This document shows positions 1 through 4,424 of a stretch of 10,768 nt of DNA, one piece after another. Where the stretch lies: assembly GCA_017618625.1 (NCBI GenBank), contig JAFZTV010000070.1, positions 1-10,768 of the forward strand. The letters are read 5' to 3'. This stretch comes from Bacteroidales bacterium (lineage in GTDB: Bacteria > Bacteroidota > Bacteroidia > Bacteroidales > P3). The notes below the pieces were generated by a model. The model had not been told where the DNA came from, did not search any database, and was given only the letters and a program-made list of their open reading frames with translations. The translations under genes and the position numbers were made by a program. Within the stretch, counting starts at the first letter, position 1. Every line of letters starts with the position of its first letter.

Positions 1-150
1 CACCACATTTTTCACATCCTGTGCCTGACGCTGGAAGTCTTTCACATAACGTTCCGGTACATCCTGTTCGGCAACAGCCTTTGGTTTTTGAGCATAAACT
101 CCTGCCTGAAAAGCCAAAAGAACAGCTAAAAGTGCAAATATTTTTTTCAT
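1..150 (-). CDS. Secreted small protein, N-terminal part only (possibly PepSY-like)
   Basis: This reading frame starts at the ATG at 150-148 and stays open for 50 codons to the window edge, so the C-terminus is missing. It opens with a clear Sec signal peptide: two lysines, a hydrophobic run (IFALLAVLLAFQAG) and a likely cleavage site at VYA|Q, near residue 20. The mature part includes the stretch VPERYVKDFQRQAQDVKNVV. A VP..V...F pattern followed by a spaced 'a..V' resembles the repeat start of Bacteroidota periplasmic PepSY-like/DUF2874 proteins (VPxxVxxaFxxxyPxaxxvxW). That resemblance is inference from a short segment; the secreted location is well supported. A perfect -7 promoter box lies at 194-201, about 43 bases upstream, so it is probably transcribed on its own and not with the trmH-type gene before it. 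Confidence 0.75.
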   Translation of the reverse strand, partial: MKKIFALLAVLLAFQAGVYAQKPKAVAEQDVPERYVKDFQRQAQDVKNVV

Positions 151-193
151 AATAAGTGTTTTATGATTGTTTCCTTATTTTATATATTAACGA

Positions 194-201
194 CAAATAT
201 A
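194..201 (-). promoter_or_regulatory. Bacteroidota -7 promoter box for the secreted protein
   Basis: On the minus strand this reads TATATTTG, a full match to the Bacteroidota -7 consensus TAnnTTTG. It lies 43 bases upstream of the ATG at 150. No convincing -33 TTTG element is visible at the usual distance; the upstream DNA is an A/T run. Confidence 0.6.
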
Positions 202-234
202 AAAAAAAAGTTTCTAGTTTTAGTTTTTTTTGAG

Positions 235-948
235 TTAAGAGGTCATTTCGTCTTTGAGTTTTTCGACTACTTTTTCGCCGTCGCGTATGGCCTGCATGGC
301 CCAGAAAAGCTTCAGGGTGGTTTGTTCTTCGTCGCTCAGTCGCCATTTGATGTCGGAGGCCCGCATCTTTTCGGTGAGGTAGAAAAGGGAGAGGGCGGCG
401 CATACCGATATGTTGAAGCTTTCGGTGAATCCGTACATGGGGATTTTCACGTAGGCGTCGGCCAGTTCGACGGCTTTCTCTGAAAGGCCTGTCAGCTCGG
501 TGCCGAACACCAGCGCCGTCGGTTGGTCGATTGGCAGTTCGGTAATCATGGTGTCTTTCTCATGGGGCAGTGTGGCCACTATGCGGTAGCCTTTGCTCCG
601 CAGGTGTGCGTACGCTGCCTCGATGTCGGCGTGCTTGTAGTAGTCCACCCACTTGCTGCTGCCCACGGCTACGTCGCCGGCGGGGTTGAACGGATTGCGG
701 TCTTCGACCACATGAACGTCCTGAACACCGAAACAGTCGCAGGAACGCAGCACGGCGCTGGCGTTGTGGCTCTGGTAGATGTTTTCCAGCACTACGGCGA
801 TATGACGTGTGCGGTTCTGCACCAGACGGTCGAAGAGCTGACGTTTGTTGTCGCTGAAAAAATCGGCGGCACGGTCGTAGAGTTGCTGTTTCTGTTCGGC
901 GGAGAGCCCGTCGAACATGTTCTTTTCGTTAGGTAATCGTTCAGGCAT
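235..948 (-). CDS. trmH: tRNA (guanosine-2'-O-)-methyltransferase, SpoU/TrmH family
   Basis: A 237-residue SPOUT methyltransferase that would transfer a methyl group from SAM to a tRNA ribose, most likely G18 in the D-loop. The three SpoU motifs are intact. Motif 1 is at about residues 55-76 (HNASAVLRSCDCFGV), with Asn62 and the catalytic-type Arg68. Motif 2 is at 146-156 (LVFGTELTGLS). Motif 3 is at 169-186 (IPMYGFTESFNISVCAAL), where Ser177/Asn179/Ser181 match the SLNVS core. The C-terminal helical extension (LSDEEQTTLKLFWAMQAI) is like that of TrmH and unlike the L30e-fused TrmH-like RlmB. The start at 948 gives a normal N-terminus; Met11 is an alternative. The 104-base gap after tatD holds a one-mismatch -7 box (TCTATTTG, 1045-1052), so it could have its own promoter or read through from kce-tatD. 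The exact target nucleotide is inferred from family resemblance. Confidence 0.88.
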   Translation of the reverse strand: MPERLPNEKNMFDGLSAEQKQQLYDRAADFFSDNKRQLFDRLVQNRTRHIAVVLENIYQSHNASAVLRSCDCFGVQDVHVVEDRNPFNPAGDVAVGSSKWVDYYKHADIEAAYAHLRSKGYRIVATLPHEKDTMITELPIDQPTALVFGTELTGLSEKAVELADAYVKIPMYGFTESFNISVCAALSLFYLTEKMRASDIKWRLSDEEQTTLKLFWAMQAIRDGEKVVEKLKDEMTS

Positions 949-955
949 GGGAGGA

Positions 956-985
956 TATGTTGATATGGTTTATGTTGATATGTTT
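956..985. repeat. Two-copy 15-bp tandem direct repeat
   Basis: TATGTTGATATG occurs at 956-967 and 971-982, each followed by a three-base spacer ending in TT (GTT, TTT), giving a 15-bp period. It lies in the leader of the trmH-type gene, starting 8 bases upstream of its ATG. Function unknown. Confidence 0.7.
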
Positions 986-1052
986 TCCGTCCGATAAAAA
1001 CTTGTGCCGAAGGCCATGAGCATCGCAGAAATAAATTAATGAAGCAAATAGA

Positions 1053-1646
1053 CTAAAAAGTTCGCGTACGCATCCAATGTTGTATGGTAGTCTCTTCTAG
1101 ACCTTCGATGCCTAGGATTTCCTCGGCGGTGTGGTAAATCTCTCTGATGTCGGCGCCGCTGTCGTCGGTTTCAAGAAAGATTCGGTCGGGGTTTGCTTTC
1201 GAGAGTGTCTCTCGCACTTTTGTGCGTCGTTTGTCCAGAATGGCGGCACCGAAGGAAACTTCGATGTCGGCTTTCAACAGTTGGCTGTAGAGTTCGGTGG
1301 GGCCGGTGAATCCGTGCACCACCCATGGCGTTTGCTTATGCGATTTCCGTAAGTCGGTCAGCTCGTTGAAGGCTCTCACACAGTGGATAACTAGGGGTTT
1401 GCGTAGCTGTTCGGCGATTTCTATCTGGCGCACAAAAACCTCCATCTGCTGATTCCATGGTGTTTCGCAGCATTTGTCAAGTCCACACTCACCGATAATT
1501 TCGGCCTCGGAAAATTGTTGATAGGAGGACTGATTGTAGAGCATCGACTGTTTGTCGGCGGCTTCCCAGGGGTGGATACCGAAACAGCGGGGGGTGAAGA
1601 CACCCTCCGCTGTCGGCCTATGGGTATGGAAGTCAAGGAAAGGCAT
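1053..1646 (-). CDS. TatD-family metal-dependent hydrolase, short form
   Basis: A 197-residue TIM-barrel metallohydrolase of the TatD family, whose members are metal-dependent DNases or related phosphohydrolases in the cytoplasm. All six expected metal ligands can be placed: His7 and His9 (DFHTHR), Glu53 (IIGECGLD), His88 (PLVIHCVRA), His111 (WVVHGFTG) and Asp161 (IFLETDDSG). The FGIHPWEA motif is also present. It is shorter than the usual 250-265 residues, mainly because the segment between the HxH motif and Glu53 is compact. Since every catalytic motif remains, this looks like a short subfamily and not a broken gene. Its ATG (1646-1644) directly follows the TAA (1649-1647) of the Kce-type gene with no intervening base, so the two are almost certainly co-transcribed and probably translationally coupled. 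The biological substrate cannot be told from sequence. Confidence 0.87.
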   Translation of the reverse strand: MPFLDFHTHRPTAEGVFTPRCFGIHPWEAADKQSMLYNQSSYQQFSEAEIIGECGLDKCCETPWNQQMEVFVRQIEIAEQLRKPLVIHCVRAFNELTDLRKSHKQTPWVVHGFTGPTELYSQLLKADIEVSFGAAILDKRRTKVRETLSKANPDRIFLETDDSGADIREIYHTAEEILGIEGLEETTIQHWMRTRTF

Positions 1647-2477
1647 TTATCTTTTCTTGATACTCAGTATCTCGCGAGCCTCGTCGCTGGTGGCTATCTG
1701 ACGGCCGAGGAGTTTGGCCATACGCACCACTTTGTCAACCAGTTCGCCGTTGCTCTTGGCCAGTACGCCGCGCTCGAGGTAGAGGTTGTCTTCGAAGCCG
1801 ACGCGTACGTTGCCGCCCATTACGATAGCGGGAGCGGCGAGGGTGAAGGCGTGACGGCCGATGCCGGTGGCTGTCCAGGTTGAACCTGCGGGGATGTTCT
1901 TCACCAGCCAGCAGAGGTTGTCGACGGTGGCAGGAGTGCAGCCGGGCACGCCGAGAACGAAATTAAACTGCATGGGGTCGCCAGGCACCTCGCCTTTGCG
2001 GGCCATAGTCAGGATGGTGTCTAGGTGACCCATCTCGAAGCACTCGTATTCGGGTTTGATGCCCTTCTCAATCATGCGTTTGCCGAAGGCACGCATGGTA
2101 GGCATGGTGTTGTCGAAGATTTCGTCGCCGAAGTTGCAGGTGCCGCAGTCGAGGGTGGCCATCTCCGGTATGGGGGTGGTGTTGGTTGAGTCGAGACGCT
2201 CGTCGGGAGTCATGCCCACAGCGCCGCCGGTGGAAGGAATGAGGATGACGTTTGGACAGGCTTTGTAGATGGCCTCTTCGCACTCCTGGAAACGCACGTG
2301 GCTTTGAGTGGGGGTGCCGTCGTCCTCGCGAACATGAAGGTGAACGATGGCGGCGCCGGCGTCAACGGCCGACTTGGCCTCGCGTACTATTTCCTCGACG
2401 GTGTAGGGCACATTGGGGTTTTGCTCTTTTGTTACTTCCGCGCCGCAGATGGCGGCAGTGATGATAAGTTTATCCAT
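1647..2477 (-). CDS. kce: Beta-keto acid cleavage enzyme (DUF849), 3-keto-5-aminohexanoate cleavage type
   Basis: A 276-residue member of the BKACE (DUF849) family, zinc-dependent TIM barrels that cleave a beta-keto acid with acetyl-CoA to give acetoacetate and a new acyl-CoA. In Kce the substrate is 3-keto-5-aminohexanoate from lysine fermentation and the product is 3-aminobutyryl-CoA. Visible residues: zinc ligands His46 and His48 (VHLHVRE) and Glu229; Ser82 and Gly85 in PSTGG; Arg225 and Asp230 in NVRVGFEDN. From memory of the characterised Kce, Glu14 and Glu143 help read the substrate's amino group; both positions hold Glu here, favouring a Kce-like substrate. The length is typical. It is the first gene of a unit with tatD and has a perfect -7 box 40 bases upstream of its start. 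No other lysine-fermentation gene (kamA, kamDE, kdd, kal) is in the window, so substrate and pathway remain inference; the family is secure. Confidence 0.88.
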   Translation of the reverse strand: MDKLIITAAICGAEVTKEQNPNVPYTVEEIVREAKSAVDAGAAIVHLHVREDDGTPTQSHVRFQECEEAIYKACPNVILIPSTGGAVGMTPDERLDSTNTTPIPEMATLDCGTCNFGDEIFDNTMPTMRAFGKRMIEKGIKPEYECFEMGHLDTILTMARKGEVPGDPMQFNFVLGVPGCTPATVDNLCWLVKNIPAGSTWTATGIGRHAFTLAAPAIVMGGNVRVGFEDNLYLERGVLAKSNGELVDKVVRMAKLLGRQIATSDEAREILSIKKR

Positions 2478-2516
2478 GTCTATTGTTATTTGATTATTTG
2501 ACTAAGTTTCGGTTTG

Positions 2517-2524
2517 CAAAGGTA
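2517..2524 (-). promoter_or_regulatory. Bacteroidota -7 promoter box for kce-tatD
   Basis: The minus strand reads TACCTTTG, a full match to TAnnTTTG, in the familiar context TACCTTTGCAAA. The box lies 40 bases upstream of the kce ATG, leaving a leader of roughly 30-35 bases. No clear -33 element is seen. With the box at 2646-2653 it makes 2478-2678 a divergent promoter region. Confidence 0.65.
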
Positions 2525-2645
2525 CAAAAAAATAGTGATACTTGAGGACACTTGTTTCTGATGGGTGGAGGGAGTGGCGATGTTATCAACAGATGTATGT
2601 GTGAAATCTTCATTGGGAGCGTGTGTGTTGGAATTGATTAAGTTA

Positions 2646-2653
2646 TAATTTTG
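2646..2653 (+). promoter_or_regulatory. Bacteroidota -7 promoter box for glmM-pspC
   Basis: TAATTTTG matches TAnnTTTG fully and lies 26 bases upstream of the glmM ATG at 2679, predicting a leader of about 20 bases. The nearest upstream TTG (2628-2630) is only 15 bases away, short for a normal -33 element. Confidence 0.6.
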
Positions 2654-2678
2654 CAATGTAATCAACAATGGTATAGAT

Positions 2679-4064
2679 ATGAGTTTAATTAAATCAATAT
2701 CAGGAATCCGCGGTACGATAGGAGGTGCGGCGGGAGAGGGGCTGACACCTCTGGACGTGGTGAAATTCACTTCGGCGTTTGCCTGTTTTTTGCAACGTCG
2801 CAGCGAGGGTAAGGCTCTCAAGATTGTGGTTGGACGCGATGCCCGACTTTCGGGCGAGATGGTTGATCGTCTTGTGGTCGGCACTCTTGTCGGCATGGGT
2901 GTCAACGTGGTCGAGACAGGACTCTCTACCACGCCCACTACCGAAATGGCAGTCATAAACCACCACGCCGACGGCGGTATCATAATCACAGCCTCGCACA
3001 ATCCCATACAATGGAACGCGTTGAAGCTGCTGAACGGGCAGGGAGAGTTTATAGACGCGGCCGAAGGTGCGGAGGTGCTGAGGATTGCGGACGAGGACGA
3101 CTACAACTATGCCGAAGTGCACTCGCTCGGAACGGTGACGACGGACGACAGCACCATAGACCGTCATATAGAGCAGGTCTTGGCATTGAAACTCGTTGAC
3201 CGCGAGGCGATAGCGGCAGCTCACTTTAAGGTGGCTGTTGATGCGGTCAACTCGACGGGCGGTATCGCCATACCGCGTTTATTGCGGGCGTTGGGTGTAA
3301 CCGATGTTGTGGAACTCAACTGCGAGCCGACAGGTCGTTTTGCGCATAATCCCGAGCCGATACCGCAGAACCTGACACAGATTTCAGATGTGGTGAGGGC
3401 GAACGGTTGTGATCTGGGAGTCGTGGTTGACCCTGATGTTGACCGTTTAGCTTTGGTGTGCGAGACGGGCGAGATGTTCGGCGAGGAATATACGTTGGTC
3501 AGTGTGGCCGACTATGTGCTGCAGCATACGCCTGGCAACACGGTGTCTAACCTCTCGTCGTCGCGTGCATTGAGGGATGTAACCGCCCGCTATGCTGGCT
3601 GTAGTTACAGTGCCGCAGCAGTGGGTGAAGTCAATGTCACCACTCTGATGCGTAAGACCAACGCTGTTATAGGTGGCGAAGGCAACGGTGGTGTCATCTA
3701 TCCCGAGCTCCACGCTGGTCGCGATGCCCTTGTGGGTGTGGCTCTCTTCCTTACGCTGCTTGCCAAGAAGAAGATGAAGGTCAGCGAACTCCGCAAGACC
3801 TATCCTGAGTATATCATTTCTAAGAACCGCATCGATTTCACCCCAGATATTAATGTGGATGATATCCTTGCCCGACTTGCAGCTAAGTATAAGGCGATGT
3901 CTGACTGCAGCGTGACCATCATCGACGGTGTGAAGATAGACTTCGCCGATGGTTGGGTGCACCTCCGCAAGAGCAATACAGAACCCATAATCAGGGTATA
4001 TAGCGAGGCGAAAGACGAAGCCCGTGCCAACGAACTCGCCCAGCAGGTGATGAAGGAGGTTTAG
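2679..4064 (+). CDS. glmM: Phosphoglucosamine mutase (alpha-D-phosphohexomutase family)
   Basis: A 461-residue cytoplasmic phosphohexomutase. GlmM converts glucosamine-6-phosphate to glucosamine-1-phosphate, feeding UDP-GlcNAc for peptidoglycan and lipid A. All four active-site signatures are present: the phosphoserine loop TASHNP (Ser106), the metal loop DPDVDR (Asp251, 253, 255), the sugar-recognition loop GEGNGG (333-338), and the C-terminal phosphate-binding loop RKSNTEPIIR (430-439). The N-terminal SISGIRGTIGG is typical of the family. The GEGNGG loop differs from GEQSGH of E. coli GlmM and resembles archaeal and Bacteroidota enzymes, so a phosphomannomutase or phosphoglucomutase activity cannot be excluded. 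GlmM is the best call because this is the form normally annotated as such in Bacteroidales. The start is set by the -7 box 26 bases upstream. A PspC-domain gene follows after 64 bases. Confidence 0.87.
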   Translation: MSLIKSISGIRGTIGGAAGEGLTPLDVVKFTSAFACFLQRRSEGKALKIVVGRDARLSGEMVDRLVVGTLVGMGVNVVETGLSTTPTTEMAVINHHADGGIIITASHNPIQWNALKLLNGQGEFIDAAEGAEVLRIADEDDYNYAEVHSLGTVTTDDSTIDRHIEQVLALKLVDREAIAAAHFKVAVDAVNSTGGIAIPRLLRALGVTDVVELNCEPTGRFAHNPEPIPQNLTQISDVVRANGCDLGVVVDPDVDRLALVCETGEMFGEEYTLVSVADYVLQHTPGNTVSNLSSSRALRDVTARYAGCSYSAAAVGEVNVTTLMRKTNAVIGGEGNGGVIYPELHAGRDALVGVALFLTLLAKKKMKVSELRKTYPEYIISKNRIDFTPDINVDDILARLAAKYKAMSDCSVTIIDGVKIDFADGWVHLRKSNTEPIIRVYSEAKDEARANELAQQVMKEV

Positions 4065-4128
4065 CGGTTGTTTTTGAGCTTTTAGAGGAGAGATGTCTTT
4101 CAATAAATAAAATAAAAATAGAATCCTT

Positions 4129-4338
4129 ATGGAAGAAAACAATAGTTATCGTAGATTGACGCGCAGCGTTACAGATCGTCGTATTGCTGGCGTTTGTGGC
4201 GGTATCGCCAAATACTTGAACATCGACCCTACGGTGGTGCGTATTGGGTTCCTTGTCGCTCTGATATGTGGCAGCATAGGCTTCTGGGCCTACCTGATTG
4301 TCTGGATAGCTGCCCCAGAAGAGGGAAGGGAATATTAG
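4129..4338 (+). CDS. Small PspC-domain membrane protein
   Basis: A 69-residue protein consisting almost entirely of a PspC domain. The diagnostic stretch RIAGVCGGIAKYLNIDPTVV (about residues 18-37) is followed by one long hydrophobic segment (FLVALICGSIGFWAYLIVWIAAP, about 41-63) that should span the inner membrane. In proteobacteria PspC belongs to the phage-shock envelope-stress system; in Bacteroidota stand-alone PspC-domain proteins are common and their role is less clear. It is a plausible second gene of the glmM transcript (64-base gap, no promoter box or terminator seen between them). No pspA or pspB homologue is in the window, so a phage-shock role should not be assumed. Confidence 0.88.
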   Translation: MEENNSYRRLTRSVTDRRIAGVCGGIAKYLNIDPTVVRIGFLVALICGSIGFWAYLIVWIAAPEEGREY

Positions 4339-4424
4339 CGGTTAGGTGTGAGCCCGCACAGGGCGTGATTGGCAGTTAGCGGTTAGAAGTCTATTGTCAA
4401 TACACTAATCACAGGTCACAGGTC
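4335..4424. repeat. Cluster of short 7- and 11-bp direct repeats between convergent genes
   Basis: The 77-bp gap between the convergent PspC and PorE-like genes, with its edges, is made largely of short repeats. TTAGCGGTTAG occurs at 4335-4345 (including the PspC stop codon) and 4376-4386, the second copy within tandem heptads CAGTTAG-CGGTTAG (4373-4386). ACAGGTC is a perfect tandem heptad at 4411-4424, overlapping the stop codon of the minus-strand gene. The core TTAGCGGTT also overlaps the glmM stop at 4061-4069. No strong hairpin terminator is visible. Confidence 0.65.

Noticed and set aside
202..240. Terminator hairpin after the trmH-type gene
   Set aside because: There is an A-run and T-run that could pair, but the stem would be A-T only with a long loop; too weak to call.
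523..936. Plus-strand frame opposite the trmH-type gene
   Set aside because: The minus-strand protein carries all three SpoU motifs; the plus-strand translation has no recognisable features.
2486..3007. Minus-strand frame across the kce-glmM promoter region and the glmM 5' end
   Set aside because: It overlaps conserved glmM motifs and both promoters, and its Ser/Thr/Pro-rich translation looks like noncoding sequence.
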